The notes under the pieces: generated by a model
Seen by the model: only the letters and a program-made list of their open reading frames with translations
Told to the model about the DNA's origin: nothing
Databases searched by the model: none
Program-made: the position numbers and the translations under genes
In this document: in pieces, positions 52,832 to 62,784 of the stretch
Layout: each line of letters opens with the position of its first letter
How positions within the stretch are numbered: the first letter of the stretch is position 1
NCBI GenBank assembly: GCA_963815495.1
Contig: CAWFGW010000006.1
Span: 62,001 to 126,000 of the forward strand
From: CAWFGW01 sp963815495
Lineage (GTDB): Bacteria > Bacteroidota > Bacteroidia > Cytophagales > JAAEPT01
Direction: 5' to 3'
DNA: 64,000 bases

Positions 52832-53427
52832 TGAAAAAGATTAATATACTTATATGGATTATATTTTCAGTGTTGACAACGTCTGCTCAAGATACAACAT
52901 CAAAAAAGAATAGAACCTACTATCCACATTTCGTAAATATGCAGTATGCTGGAAACATGGGGTTTATGTCCATCGGTGCAGGTTATCGGTTTGATAAGCG
53001 AAGAATGGGATTAGGGTTACAATTTGGTTACTTACCAGAAAGTATAGGAGGAACGCGATTATGGACTAGCACTATAAAATACTTTTGGACACCAATCCAA
53101 AAGCATTCAAATGAGTGGGATATAGAACCACTTATGATAGGCATTAATATTATCAAAACTCATGGTGATGGTATCGAACAAGAATGGCCAGATTATTACC
53201 CAAACGGATATTACCCATGGATTCCTGCGATGAATTATGCTTTTTTTATAGGTTCAGCTTTACATTTCAACTTACCTAGAGAAAAAAAATATCTGAATCG
53301 CGTGGGTGTCTTTTATGAAATTGCCATAACAAGTCGCTTAATTAGTGTGTGGTATGAAAATCCTAAAACTGTTCGATTTTTAGATATCTGGAATTTTTCA
53401 ACTGGTCTTCAATTCAGCTTAAGATGA
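52831..53427 (+). CDS. Exported beta-barrel-like protein
   Basis: A 198-residue exported protein: signal peptide to about residue 20 (TSAQD), then alternating strands (MGLGLQFGYLPE, YAFFIGSALHFNL, VGVFYEIAITSRLI) ending in FSTGLQFSLR. The pattern fits a small outer-membrane beta-barrel. Coupled to the phosphoesterase gene (one-base overlap), which suggests they act at the same place. It is not clearly related to the paralog pair at 13.5 and 18.9 kb. Family not recognised. Confidence 0.7.
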   Translation: MKKINILIWIIFSVLTTSAQDTTSKKNRTYYPHFVNMQYAGNMGFMSIGAGYRFDKRRMGLGLQFGYLPESIGGTRLWTSTIKYFWTPIQKHSNEWDIEPLMIGINIIKTHGDGIEQEWPDYYPNGYYPWIPAMNYAFFIGSALHFNLPREKKYLNRVGVFYEIAITSRLISVWYENPKTVRFLDIWNFSTGLQFSLR

Positions 53428-53754
53428 TTATCAAGCACATTGAAAAGTCACAACAAATAAAATGGGCTACTTTTAGTTGTATACCCCAAAAACCATGGGC
53501 ATTCAATAAGTAAGTTATTTTCCTTGCAAGTGATTTTAGTGTGATATAGGACAACTACTAAAGTTATTTGTATTTAGGTATACTGAACGATTAATCCCTT
53601 TTGATATTTATGAGTAAAAGAAGTGAAAGGGAGGAAAGATGTAAAAGCGCTTTTTTATTAACTAATGAAATGAATTACTAACTATATGATTTTATTCTAA
53701 CATCAATACAGTTTTTGTTAAAAATAGAGGTGTATGGTTTTATACTTATAAGAA
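53428..53754. other. Gene-free stretch after the barrel-like gene
   Basis: About 330 AT-rich bases up to the shared hairpin at 53762. No supported gene or structure is visible. Confidence 0.5.
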
Positions 53755-53783
53755 TGAAAAACCCCGAGGCGAAACCTCGGGGA
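53755..53783 (-). terminator. Intrinsic terminator of the gene at 53801
   Basis: Perfect 8-base GC-rich stem CCCCGAGG / CCTCGGGG, 5-base loop. Read on the minus strand the stem is followed by TTTTC, 18 bases after the stop, so it ends the leftward transcript. Confidence 0.85.
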
Positions 53784-53800
53784 AATAAACGGAAAAAAAA

Positions 53801-54910
53801 TCACTTTTTAGATGTAAATATTTGCATTGCAGCTTCAATGTATGACTTGCCAGAAAGAATCATACCTTCGGCATATTTTTTACTATCCACCTCTATCCAA
53901 TTTGTATTTGTTGATTTTCTGTTTTCAACATCTGTATAAAAATCGTTACCTAATTGATAGCTATTAAAAGAAGTTGGGTACACGATACTCTGACTTTGAC
54001 TTGAAGTGATTCGTTCACTATCAATTACATCGTTGATATATATGTTTTTCTTTAAACTGGTTTGTAAGAGTGATTCTGACCCAGCTCCGTATTTACCTTT
54101 TGCAAAGTTGATATACGATGTGATTAAAGCTGTTTTTTCATCGTTCAATTTAATTAAGGATTTGCTATCGTTTAATTGAGATACTGCACCACTACCTAAC
54201 CTAAAATTAGTTTTAACAATAATTTTGGCTCCATTGCCCCTCAACCAGTTATCGCCTTCTTGTGTAAACAAATAACTTAAACAAACATCGATAATTAATG
54301 CATCATCAAGATCTTTAGAAAGTGCTGCTGAGTTAGAAAAGGCTAAACCAGTAGAGCCTGACCCACCATTATTTATCATTTTGCTTAATCCTTTAGACTT
54401 AATATCCTTCCCATCTTTATCTACACCACGTATAAAGTAACTATGTCCCTCAGGTATAACACTTAGTACACCAGGAAGACCAGCATCTTTAACGACAGGT
54501 CCCTTCACTAATTCCCAGTCTTTATAAACATCTGTTTTACCAGCTTCTTCTGATGTGATAATAGTGAAACCTTCCGACTTCAATTTAGCTACAAAGTCAT
54601 TATATAATTTATTTGCAGCAAGTTGTAAATCGCTGGCTTCAACGCCACTTAAACCCAGTGTTTGCACTACAGAAGCTGATCCTTTAACTAAACCTCCAAA
54701 ACTTGTACCTCCTTGTTTGGTGTCTTTATCCTCGCGGTATATTTCATTATAAACTAAAAAACTGTTGATGTATACTCTTTTTTCACCTTTAAAGAATTGT
54801 TTTTCCTTGTAACCTCCTTTTTCCATTGAGATATCATCGTCAGCAAGTGATTGGGAAAAACAGTAAGTGCAAAATAATGCACACAGAAGCGATAGGGTGG
54901 TTTTTTTCAT
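53801..54910 (-). CDS. Exported protein of unknown function
   Basis: A 369-residue protein with a signal peptide (about 1-19, TYCFSQ). The mature part is alternating alpha/beta: VYINSFLVYNEIYREDK, KLYNDFVAKLKSEGFTIIT, ALIIDVCLSYLF and AKIIVKTNFRL are successive strands and helices that suggest a Rossmann-like or lipoprotein-assembly-like fold. No catalytic motif, lipobox or named domain is recognised. The gene forms its own transcript with a strong terminator. Upstream 250 bases lie open to the divergent regulator pseudogene. Confidence 0.75.
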   Translation of the reverse strand: MKKTTLSLLCALFCTYCFSQSLADDDISMEKGGYKEKQFFKGEKRVYINSFLVYNEIYREDKDTKQGGTSFGGLVKGSASVVQTLGLSGVEASDLQLAANKLYNDFVAKLKSEGFTIITSEEAGKTDVYKDWELVKGPVVKDAGLPGVLSVIPEGHSYFIRGVDKDGKDIKSKGLSKMINNGGSGSTGLAFSNSAALSKDLDDALIIDVCLSYLFTQEGDNWLRGNGAKIIVKTNFRLGSGAVSQLNDSKSLIKLNDEKTALITSYINFAKGKYGAGSESLLQTSLKKNIYINDVIDSERITSSQSQSIVYPTSFNSYQLGNDFYTDVENRKSTNTNWIEVDSKKYAEGMILSGKSYIEAAMQIFTSKK

Positions 54911-55160
54911 TTTATAATTATTAGTGACACAAATATTTACACTAATACTATTATGAAAAATCTGCTTAAATGATGAAAAACAGATGTTTTAAGTTCGATA
55001 TTATGATTTCGAACTTATTACTTAAGTGTTAACATAAGTAGAATGGTGTTTCAAGTAATTGTTTAATTTATTTCTGTAGGATATTTTTCAAATCAAATGT
55101 AGTAACGATATTCGCGTATCCCTCAAATTAGAGTATCGCCTTCCATAGGTTGAATTAATC

Positions 55161-56306
55161 ATGACCATTCATACAGTATATCTATTCATTTTGTGTATCA
55201 CAGTAATCAATAAGTTTATTCTAATGATTCTGTTTTATTTTCAAAGAAGAAATAAAGTATTTAATAGATTAATAGCTGCTATTATTGGATGTGCAATACC
55301 AGTAATGGTGTCTAATTTAATGCACTTTCTGAAAGTAGAATGGTTGATTGAACGGGTTTTTCTCTCCTCTAGTATTGCAACACTTTATTACCCTTTGTGT
55401 ATTATGTTGTTCCATGAAACCTTAAAAATCCCTTTAAAGAAAGGTTGGAAATTCCATCTCTACATGTGGGGACCTGTCGCTTATTATATTGTATTGTCTT
55501 GCTGGTATAGCTTTAATCAAGATGTTGTCATGAAGGAAAATTTTGTTCATGCCAATCTTTATTATCAATGGGAGAGCAGCTTTTTAATGGATTTTATTTG
55601 AATTCCTTTGAATCTTATTTTTTTTGGTCACATAATTTATTTCCTGTTTTTTTTATTTAAGATCAATAAATTAACAAAGGGTTATAACCTGATGATGATA
55701 AGAAATCGTTACCAGTTTGTTCGCGCATTTATTTTGTCATTGATAACTGTATCATTTCTCATGATTGTCTTTTTATTATTCGAATTTGACAATGAGTTTA
55801 TTGATGTTGTGCTAGTACCAATGTCTTCCAATGTACTTACAATTTTAATCGTATTTTTTGCTTTTGATGGTAGACTAATTACGGATGAACCTGTTTTTGA
55901 GTACCAAAAAAAAGATGAAGAGCCTATGTTTGTGCCTAAAAAAGAAATTTTGTCAGCAGAGGAAATAATAACTTTATCCAATAAAATAGATGATTTTTTC
56001 AATAATAAAGATGCTTATTTGAAAAGTGACTTCATATTACAGCGATTAGCAGACTCGTTGTCCGTCTCAACACATCATTTATCGTATGCTATCAATACAA
56101 AATACGAAAAAAGCTTTTCCGAATTACTAGCTTATCACCGTATCAATCGATCAAAAGAGTTGATAGAAAGTGATGAGTTTACGAAGATGACAATTGAAGC
56201 TATTGGTCAATCCGTAGGTTACAAGTCAAAAAGTACTTTTTTCACACATTTTAAGCGTAATACAGGTAAAACGCCTTTAGACTATAAAAAGACATGTACT
56301 CAATAA
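55161..56306 (+). pseudogene. AraC-family regulator with N-terminal membrane domain, in-frame stop
   Basis: A 381-codon frame broken only by a TGA at 55599-55601; both sides are in the same frame. First part: membrane segments (TVYLFILCITVINKFILMI, in part). After the stop: PLNLIFFGHIIYFLFFLF, more segments to about residue 240, then an AraC helix-turn-helix (LQRLADSLSVSTHHLSYAI, AIGQSVGYKSKSTFFTHFK). Restored, it is a standard membrane-bound AraC regulator of Bacteroidota. TGA could come from TGG by one change. The second part could start at TTG 55608 and give a shorter regulator. Either a true nonsense change or a sequence error. Confidence 0.78.
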
Positions 56307-56352
56307 TTTTTATTGACACTTTACATACATATTCTATTTAGTAATATTTTCC

Positions 56353-57363
56353 TTAACGAATAAACCCTTTGGTTCTCGCATGCTTTATTGCTCGTTTACC
56401 ATCCGTCATTATTACCACTTCAATGTCGGTGTATTCTTCTATCAGTGCTTCTACACGCCTCATCTTTGATTTTCTTTTTACTGCTCGTATGTAAATAGCC
56501 AACACTCTTTCAGGGTAGTTTTTGGCTATATGAAGATAAATGTCTAAATCTTCCTCGCTGGCATCTCCAATTAAAATGAAGGCCAAATTCGGATACGTTT
56601 CTAGCACATGGATTATTTTTTTATACTTATCACCCTCCATAAATGACCGCTTTCTGCGGAAAGAAATCTCAATATCGCGAAGCAAAAGCACTCCTTTTGG
56701 AAACTCAAAATGGGCCAGAAAATCCTGGAGATAATCATATAAGTTCCATGGACTATTCGACAAATAGAAGAAGGGGTTCAGGATAGTACTGGAGGTGCCT
56801 TTGCATAACAGCGTATAAAATTCCTTCGCGCCTGGTAGGGGAGTGCGCTTGTTGCTATGCACAAACAAGGAGTTGACCAGCAATTTCCATTTAAAAAAAG
56901 ACGAGACACCAGTGTATAAAACCGTATCATCCAAATCGCTAATGATGCCATATTGCGAATGCTCAGACGGTTTCATGATCTCTGAATTATCTTCATGCAG
57001 CACTTCATCGTCTTTTACTAATTTGTAGGTTACTGGAATCCACGTGAGTTGATCATTGGCAAAATTCAATTCATGAAAATCATCAATCATAATATAACCA
57101 TCGCTATCCGAAACGGTCGTTTTTTTCTGTCCCTCCCAACTAACCACAACCGTTTCACCACCCTTTTCGTCAGATTCCAGTCGTTTGTACGACATCAGGA
57201 AATTTTTAAAAATGGTGTCTTTTTCAGAAGGGGTGATGTGCTTGTCCTTCAACACCCGTGCCTGCGTATGTAACTTGTTGTGGTTGGCGTAGCCCCCAAA
57301 AGGCATCACAATCAGCTCTCGTTTACTCTGAAATACACCTCGAATTTTTTTAACTATAGACAT
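56353..57363 (-). CDS. App1-type phosphatase domain protein (DUF2183)
   Basis: A 336-residue cytoplasmic protein. The N-terminal part (about 15-130) is a beta domain; the catalytic part begins with ISDLDDTVLYTG, whose D143-x-D145-x-T147 is the HAD-like motif of the App1 phosphatidate phosphatase domain. FFYLSNSPWNLYDYL and FILIGDASEEDLDIY continue it. Yeast App1 hydrolyses phosphatidic acid; bacterial homologs are less studied. A plain phosphatase call is safe, the lipid substrate is inference. It converges with the AraC pseudogene and stands alone. Confidence 0.87.
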   Translation of the reverse strand: MSIVKKIRGVFQSKRELIVMPFGGYANHNKLHTQARVLKDKHITPSEKDTIFKNFLMSYKRLESDEKGGETVVVSWEGQKKTTVSDSDGYIMIDDFHELNFANDQLTWIPVTYKLVKDDEVLHEDNSEIMKPSEHSQYGIISDLDDTVLYTGVSSFFKWKLLVNSLFVHSNKRTPLPGAKEFYTLLCKGTSSTILNPFFYLSNSPWNLYDYLQDFLAHFEFPKGVLLLRDIEISFRRKRSFMEGDKYKKIIHVLETYPNLAFILIGDASEEDLDIYLHIAKNYPERVLAIYIRAVKRKSKMRRVEALIEEYTDIEVVIMTDGKRAIKHARTKGFIR

Positions 57364-57538
57364 GAAAATAAAGTGAAGCCTGATCTTTTAACCAACAATG
57401 ATAGATAGCTTTCAATATATAAGAATTGACTTACAACTACCCGAATAATAGTGAAAACAAACTAACCAACAGGCTGTCTTGAGGTATCTTTTTATAACTT
57501 GTAAAATCATATTAAGCTCTTAATCATCATAGATTCCT

Positions 57539-59920
57539 CTATTGCTTTGCTTTAATGATCTTTTTGTATTCAATATTATCGTTATAGATGAGTTGGAGAA
57601 TATAAATTCCGTCCGCATAATTAGAAATATCAATCACATTATCTGCATTGTTTATTTGGAAGTTATCCATCACTTGACCACTTGTTTTCAATACTCTAAC
57701 CTGGCAAGTAGTTTTTAAACCCGTAACGAACAGGGTGTTTTCAGAAGGGTTCGGCCAAACCATTAGGGCATCTTTATGTTTTTCAAACCCCGTGTTGGTT
57801 ACATCACCAACAACATTTACACTTATCATTGAGGAGTGATTCCCATCTATTGTCGTTACTTTTACTTGTGTAAGACCTGTTGATATCGCAGTAATTTTTC
57901 CATTTACATCCACTATGGCTACCTTATGATCTGCGGAGGACCACGTGATAGATTGATTCGCTGCATTAATCGGTGCTAGTAGGAATTGAGCAGTATAAGT
58001 TTCACCCACTTCTAATGTGATGTAATCTTCTGAAACAGCGATAGAAGATACTTTTGTATCATTAGACATTGGCGTTTGATAATACCCCTGAGAGGCATTG
58101 GTTACCCCCATGCTGTAGGTGTGTTCTTGCAGAAGCCATGATTTTCTAGAATTAGCTGGAATGTTTGTCGTATACACCAATAATTTACCTCGAGCGGATA
58201 CAAGAATTTCATCTCTCCAATCTCCAAAAAGATCAAATACGGCAAGAGGATTTAGGTTTTGTCTATCATCTTTAAAAGTGGTGGCAGGTACGTCTAAAAC
58301 ATCTACTTCTTGGGATGAAAGGTATTTCTTTATATACCTAAAAATATTGTCGTGTATATCTCCTGATTCAACTAACAGTTCCTCCTGATCATCTGCATCC
58401 CAATATAAGGAGAGCGGGCTTAATCCACCCAAATCATTGTTGTTTATTAGCGTGCCATTACTTTCCCATGTAAATTTTATAGACTCATCATGTTCGCCAC
58501 TGTAAAGCTCCATACCTGATTTTGACGAATCAAGATCAGCAACCAAACCTTGCGCATGGATATGAGTAGTTGGAAAGTTTACTGCCCATATTTCATTTCC
58601 TGTCGCAGCATCATGCAAGCCCATGCCTCCGCTTTTTTTACCCCATTCTGCTCCAAAATACAATTCTTTGCCTGGGTTACTGGGTAAAATGTCTGCGATA
58701 TATACATGATCTACATGGCCTTTACCTAAAGAATATAAGACCTTACCATCATCATCCAGAACGAGTGATCCAATTACCACTTCATCTTTACCATCGTTAT
58801 CGACATCATGCGCTTGAATAGCGTGAGCACCTTGTCCCCATAAAGCAGGGTCGCCACCTTCTTTTGGATCAACATTTTCCCAACTCCACACTAGCTCTAA
58901 TGATTGATTGATATACTTGTAAGCATGGGTTTTATGTTTCCCATAAGTTCCTCTACTGATAATAACGAAGGGGTTTTCACCATCTAAAAAAGCTATTCCA
59001 ATAAAGTTTCTTGAGTACCGGTTATAGTCTTCATATTTTCTTTCACTGAGTGGTGTACCTATTGGGTCAGCGCCTGTAAACCCCGCTCTGGAAGGCCAAT
59101 CGGTTTGTGCAAGAATGGTATTACCATCTACACCACTTAATACCCTTACATACTCCGGACCTTTGACTACCCTGCCTGATTCATCTTTGATTGCCTCAGA
59201 GGATAACGATTCATCCCCAGCTTTCACAATCACTTCAGAGATGCCATCCCCATCAAGATCGTAAACGGCATAAGGAGCATACCATATTCCCGTTTCAATG
59301 GCTTCTCCCATATCATATTGCCATAATTTATTTCCAGATTGATCAAACGCATCAAGGGTATACGTACTGGTACTAGGTCGCCATATGGAATGATAGGGGT
59401 CTATTGTCACAGAAGAATGTTTTAAAACAAACGATAATTCATGGGGGTTTTTAAAATATCCCACCGCAGGTTTCCTTCCATGTGTATTTACATGAGAAGC
59501 AAATTGTAAAAAGCTTTCATCAGAATTTGCTGCTTTAAGGGCCAGCTTAGATTTGACCTGGGTTGTTGAGCATACGATATACCAATCATCTTGATCTAAA
59601 TTTCCCGAGGGATCTACAAAATCGGTTGTTTTTTGAATGGGGAGACTATTTAATTTTGTTTCCACACCGTTAGAAACCCTATACATATCAAATGTAGTCA
59701 CATCAGAATCGGTGTTAAATAAGCGCCAGCTCAAGTAAACCCCTCCATTTTGTGCGGCAATTGCTACGAGACCACGTGACTCTGAAGTTACTGCTGCCTG
59801 CCGTTGGTTGGTTGTCTGACCTTTCACTGAGGAAATAGGGGAGTTGAGTTGATTATTACTCATGGCATATACACCAAAGCAAGAGCATACATAGCTCGTC
59901 AAAAAGAAGAAAAATTTCAT
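57539..59920 (-). CDS. Secreted PL11-like rhamnogalacturonan lyase with Big2 and T9SS domains
   Basis: About 793 residues: signal peptide (to about SNN near residue 20), a fibronectin-like start (RGLVAIAAQNGGVYLSWR, in part), an eight-bladed propeller typical of PL11 (about 50-600) with calcium-binding DLDGDGISE, DVDNDGKDE and the active-region GADPIGTPLSERKYEDYNR, in part, a Big2 Ig-like domain (about 630-715) and a type A sorting domain (WPNPSENTL to the end). PL11 enzymes cut the rhamnogalacturonan I backbone by beta-elimination. An ATG at 59932 is also in frame; 59920 begins the signal peptide. No SusCD pair is nearby. Confidence 0.9.
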   Translation of the reverse strand: MKFFFFLTSYVCSCFGVYAMSNNQLNSPISSVKGQTTNQRQAAVTSESRGLVAIAAQNGGVYLSWRLFNTDSDVTTFDMYRVSNGVETKLNSLPIQKTTDFVDPSGNLDQDDWYIVCSTTQVKSKLALKAANSDESFLQFASHVNTHGRKPAVGYFKNPHELSFVLKHSSVTIDPYHSIWRPSTSTYTLDAFDQSGNKLWQYDMGEAIETGIWYAPYAVYDLDGDGISEVIVKAGDESLSSEAIKDESGRVVKGPEYVRVLSGVDGNTILAQTDWPSRAGFTGADPIGTPLSERKYEDYNRYSRNFIGIAFLDGENPFVIISRGTYGKHKTHAYKYINQSLELVWSWENVDPKEGGDPALWGQGAHAIQAHDVDNDGKDEVVIGSLVLDDDGKVLYSLGKGHVDHVYIADILPSNPGKELYFGAEWGKKSGGMGLHDAATGNEIWAVNFPTTHIHAQGLVADLDSSKSGMELYSGEHDESIKFTWESNGTLINNNDLGGLSPLSLYWDADDQEELLVESGDIHDNIFRYIKKYLSSQEVDVLDVPATTFKDDRQNLNPLAVFDLFGDWRDEILVSARGKLLVYTTNIPANSRKSWLLQEHTYSMGVTNASQGYYQTPMSNDTKVSSIAVSEDYITLEVGETYTAQFLLAPINAANQSITWSSADHKVAIVDVNGKITAISTGLTQVKVTTIDGNHSSMISVNVVGDVTNTGFEKHKDALMVWPNPSENTLFVTGLKTTCQVRVLKTSGQVMDNFQINNADNVIDISNYADGIYILQLIYNDNIEYKKIIKAKQ

Positions 59921-59932
59921 ATTAACTGTCAT

Positions 59933-60281
59933 ATTTCAAAGATGAGGCGGTAAACAACAAGATTAATACTTTTAAACCATTTCAATTTCATTACGGAATA
60001 AGAAAGTGTGAAATAATATAACAGTTCTTAATTTAAATTACTAGAAACTTACTTTGTGAATTTGTCTACATTAATCGCAGTTTAACAATAGCTGTACTAC
60101 TTCTGATACTCTATTTTAAGAATACGTCAAACATTCCTCATTAGAGTGATGAAAAGCACAGGTACAGATAGCTATAGTAAGTATAACGTTTTTTGAAGGG
60201 GTGGAACGTTAAAAAACTTAAATTCCTAATTTACCACTTATACCATATCCGTACGGTGTTTCCAGATGTATCTACAAAAGA
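59933..60281. other. Gene-free stretch upstream of the PL11 gene
   Basis: About 350 bases without a supported gene. Bases 60096-60132 read ACTACTTCTGATACT onward and match 30 of 37 positions of the greA-type 3' end at 63916-63952 in the same orientation. Otherwise nothing clear. Confidence 0.5.
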
Positions 60282-60320
60282 AAAATCATCGTGAACCTCA
60301 ACCGCTATTGCGATGATTTT
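60282..60320 (-). terminator. Second hairpin downstream of the propeller protein gene
   Basis: Perfect 10-base stem AAAATCATCG / CGATGATTTT with a 19-base loop. On the minus strand the stem runs into TTTTTCTTTTG, a good terminator tail, about 125 bases past the stop at 60446. Confidence 0.7.
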
Positions 60321-60364
60321 CTTCCCATTAAATTTACTAAACTAAAAATCTACGCCACAAACAA

Positions 60365-60404
60365 CAAAGGCTTTATCATGAACTCATTCATAATAAAGCC
60401 TTTG
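60365..60404 (-). terminator. Long hairpin after the propeller protein gene
   Basis: Arms of 18 bases, CAAAGGCTTTATCATGAA and TTCATAATAAAGCCTTTG, around a 4-base loop. The single mismatch is a G-U pair in minus-strand RNA. The tail TTGTTTG is only modestly T-rich. It lies 41 bases past the stop at 60446. Confidence 0.7.
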
Positions 60405-60445
60405 TGATAGTTAACCGAATCAAGTTCGGTTAATGAAGAAGTGTA

Positions 60446-61723
60446 TTATTCTTTTACGAATTTCGCATAGTGAAAATTTTCGCTATTGTCTTGATGCTTG
60501 ATTAAGTATTGTCCTGAAGGAAGATCGGACACATTTATTTTATTCTTGTTCAGCTTTTGACTAGTCATCAACTTTCCATTCGAATTATAAATACTGATCT
60601 CTCCATCATTAAAACCTTCTACCTGAATATAATCGGCACATGGATTAGGGAATACACTTACGTTGTTAGCAACATTATATTCTTCTACTGCTGCAACTAG
60701 TGCATTTGTTACCCTAAGCAAATAGGCTTCCTGATAAACCCCGAAGTAGAAAGTGAAATTACTATCTATATAGATTGCTTGTGTAATTCGATCAGAAATA
60801 AACTCATTGTTTGGAGTTGTATCATTGATTATATCGAAAAGTTGTGTGTGATCCGACTCATCAAAACGAGCAACAAACCCTCCTGCACCGTAACCAGAGT
60901 AACTACCAAACCAAATTCTTCCTAAATGATCTTCTGCAATATCATATATTCTACTGAAATACTTTACCGGTAGTGCCACTTCTTCTATCACATTCCATTT
61001 AGTACCATCATGATAAGCTAACGCGCTATATGCTCCCACATAAACATGTCCATTAGACGCAATATGAACAGACCGAATATCTTCCACATCGCTGCCCCAA
61101 ACCTGGAACGACATCTTATCAACCTGCTTTGTTGCTAAATTAATTTTTATGAGGCCATTATCATCTGTTCCGAAATAGATGTTTCCATTGTTATCTGCTG
61201 CTGCTTCTCCAAAATAAATTGAACTACCATATTTCAAACCCTCAACTTCCTTTAAAGCGATAGCGCAAGTATCCACAAAAACACCATTGTTATAAGTGAA
61301 AATTGTATCCAGATTAAAGCTCCAGAAATAGGAGTTTTCTTTATTCTGTGATTGACAAAAAATGGTTTGACTGAAGGTAGTTTCCTTCCATACCCGATTT
61401 TCAAACACCAAACCACCATCAGTAAACAATAACCCATCATTAGCCTGTGCAAAGTAAGAGGCGCTTATATCTCTATTTGCATCAACACTTGGTTTATAAT
61501 AGCTCCCGTAGTAGTTGTAGTCTACACCATCATATTCATATAGCCGGTAACGACTTGCAACTAAAGCGTTAAACCAAATATGACCGTCAGCAGTTTCCAG
61601 TGTAATGGTAGGAGATGCTACTCCCTGTGTGTGCCCTGTAACGGATGGATTTATTTTAAAGAATTCTTGAGCTCCCACAAATAGGGGAACAAATAATACC
61701 AGTAGTAAAATTTTTAATTTCAT
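60446..61723 (-). CDS. Secreted propeller-like protein with T9SS type A sorting domain
   Basis: A 425-residue exported protein: signal peptide (LFVPLFVGAQE, about 1-20), a body of repeated strands of the two-component-regulator-propeller type (DGHIWFNALVASRYRLYEY, in part; DNNGNIYFGTDDNGLIKI; DHLGRIWFGSYSGYGAGG), and a type A sorting domain (VFPNPCADYIQVEGF to the end). The repeated pattern DxxGxIWFG marks reg_prop units. No sensor kinase is attached, so it is likely a surface-attached binding protein. Two hairpins follow the gene. Confidence 0.85.
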   Translation of the reverse strand: MKLKILLLVLFVPLFVGAQEFFKINPSVTGHTQGVASPTITLETADGHIWFNALVASRYRLYEYDGVDYNYYGSYYKPSVDANRDISASYFAQANDGLLFTDGGLVFENRVWKETTFSQTIFCQSQNKENSYFWSFNLDTIFTYNNGVFVDTCAIALKEVEGLKYGSSIYFGEAAADNNGNIYFGTDDNGLIKINLATKQVDKMSFQVWGSDVEDIRSVHIASNGHVYVGAYSALAYHDGTKWNVIEEVALPVKYFSRIYDIAEDHLGRIWFGSYSGYGAGGFVARFDESDHTQLFDIINDTTPNNEFISDRITQAIYIDSNFTFYFGVYQEAYLLRVTNALVAAVEEYNVANNVSVFPNPCADYIQVEGFNDGEISIYNSNGKLMTSQKLNKNKINVSDLPSGQYLIKHQDNSENFHYAKFVKE

Positions 61724-61973
61724 GTGTTAATTGTTTTGTTCAAGCACAAAGGAGTAAAATCTAATAGTAGCATCTGTCTCAACTTATAAATTGAGACAAA
61801 TAAAAAGCTGCTTGTCCTTTCTATTTCAGCTGTTCGATCACATTTTTTGATTAACCGCTAGTTTACAGGCCTGGTTTGTTATTTAATCGCCTGGATTGCT
61901 GGATAGTTTATTTGTGAAGTAACAGTATTGGGATTATATAAACCAAACTCTTTTTCTATTAACGATATCACTC

Positions 61974-61987
61974 TTGTTCATGAACAA
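61974..61987. promoter_or_regulatory. Perfect 14-base palindrome
   Basis: TTGTTCATGAACAA reads the same on both strands. It sits in the gene-free stretch between divergent secreted-protein genes, about 250 bases upstream of the start at 61723 (minus) and 300 bases upstream of the start at 62290 (plus). A binding site for a dimeric regulator is possible; chance is also possible in AT-rich DNA. Confidence 0.4.
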
Positions 61988-62156
61988 AAACATTTTAATC
62001 ATCAATAAGGAACACCATGCAGAGTATGGCAGGAGCGAGAGGGGGAGAGCGATTTATTGTTGCATATGGAAGCAATATTCTCAAACAGCTACTTCAATAA
62101 AAAATGAAATTAAAAAACTTGAAGAGTTTGTAGTTCAAGAGTTTAATAAAAATTAA
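61980..62156 (+). CDS. Possible small protein, unknown
   Basis: A 58-codon frame from ATG 61980 (MNKNILIINKEHHAEYG) to a stop at 62156, with a charged helical end (SIKNEIKKLEEFVVQEF). No family is recognised. Its start overlaps the palindrome above. It lies in a 566-base gap between divergent genes, where a small gene is possible, but there is no independent support. Treat as weak. Confidence 0.25.
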   Translation: MNKNILIINKEHHAEYGRSERGRAIYCCIWKQYSQTATSIKNEIKKLEEFVVQEFNKN

Positions 62157-62289
62157 AGTACTTTTTCAGATTTGATTCCATGAAAACACCCCTATATTTC
62201 ATCGAAAATGTTTAATTATACATCTATTTTTAATATGTTTTTTTTGAGAAAAATACTATGTTATGTTGAAATATTTAAACTTAAATCAC

Positions 62290-62778
62290 ATGATAAAAAA
62301 CAAATCAGGTCCCTTAATACTCTTGTTATTAGGGGGGGCATGGGCAACTACTGCTTTTGCTCAAAACGCTGTAGTTTCATCGGGTGGTGAAGCTACTGGA
62401 AGCGGAGGTTCCGTTTCTTATAGTTTAGCACAGATATCCTACACAACTATTACGGGTACAACCGGTTCGGTAAGCCAAGGTGTACAACAACCTTATGAAG
62501 TAGGGGTATTAACTGGGGTGCAAAGTGAAAATAATATTTATCTAAGCGCTTTTCCAAACCCATCTACAGACATCTTGAATCTATCAGTAGGGGAGTTCAA
62601 AAATGAGGAGTTATCCTATCAACTTTTGGATATACAAGGCAAGTTATTACTTGAAGCACGTATTTCTGAGAGCAACACTAGCATTAACATGCAAGATTTA
62701 CCAAAATCAACTTACCTACTACATGTTTTAGGTAACAATCATCAAACTATTCAATCATTCAACATCATAAAAAATTAA
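62290..62778 (+). CDS. Small T9SS cargo protein
   Basis: A 162-residue exported protein: signal peptide ending at TAFAQ, a short glycine-rich domain typical of Bacteroidota surface proteins (VSSGGEATGSGGSVSYSL, GSVSQGVQQPYEV), and a type A sorting domain that makes up the second half (AFPNPSTDILNLSVG, QLLDIQGKLL, LPKSTYLLHVLG). The motif pair is common in genes next to DUF1566-type proteins, as here. The ATG at 62290 was chosen since it opens the signal peptide. It is 6 bases upstream of the next gene, so both are cotranscribed. Confidence 0.82.
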   Translation: MIKNKSGPLILLLLGGAWATTAFAQNAVVSSGGEATGSGGSVSYSLAQISYTTITGTTGSVSQGVQQPYEVGVLTGVQSENNIYLSAFPNPSTDILNLSVGEFKNEELSYQLLDIQGKLLLEARISESNTSINMQDLPKSTYLLHVLGNNHQTIQSFNIIKN

Positions 62779-62784
62779 TTAAAT

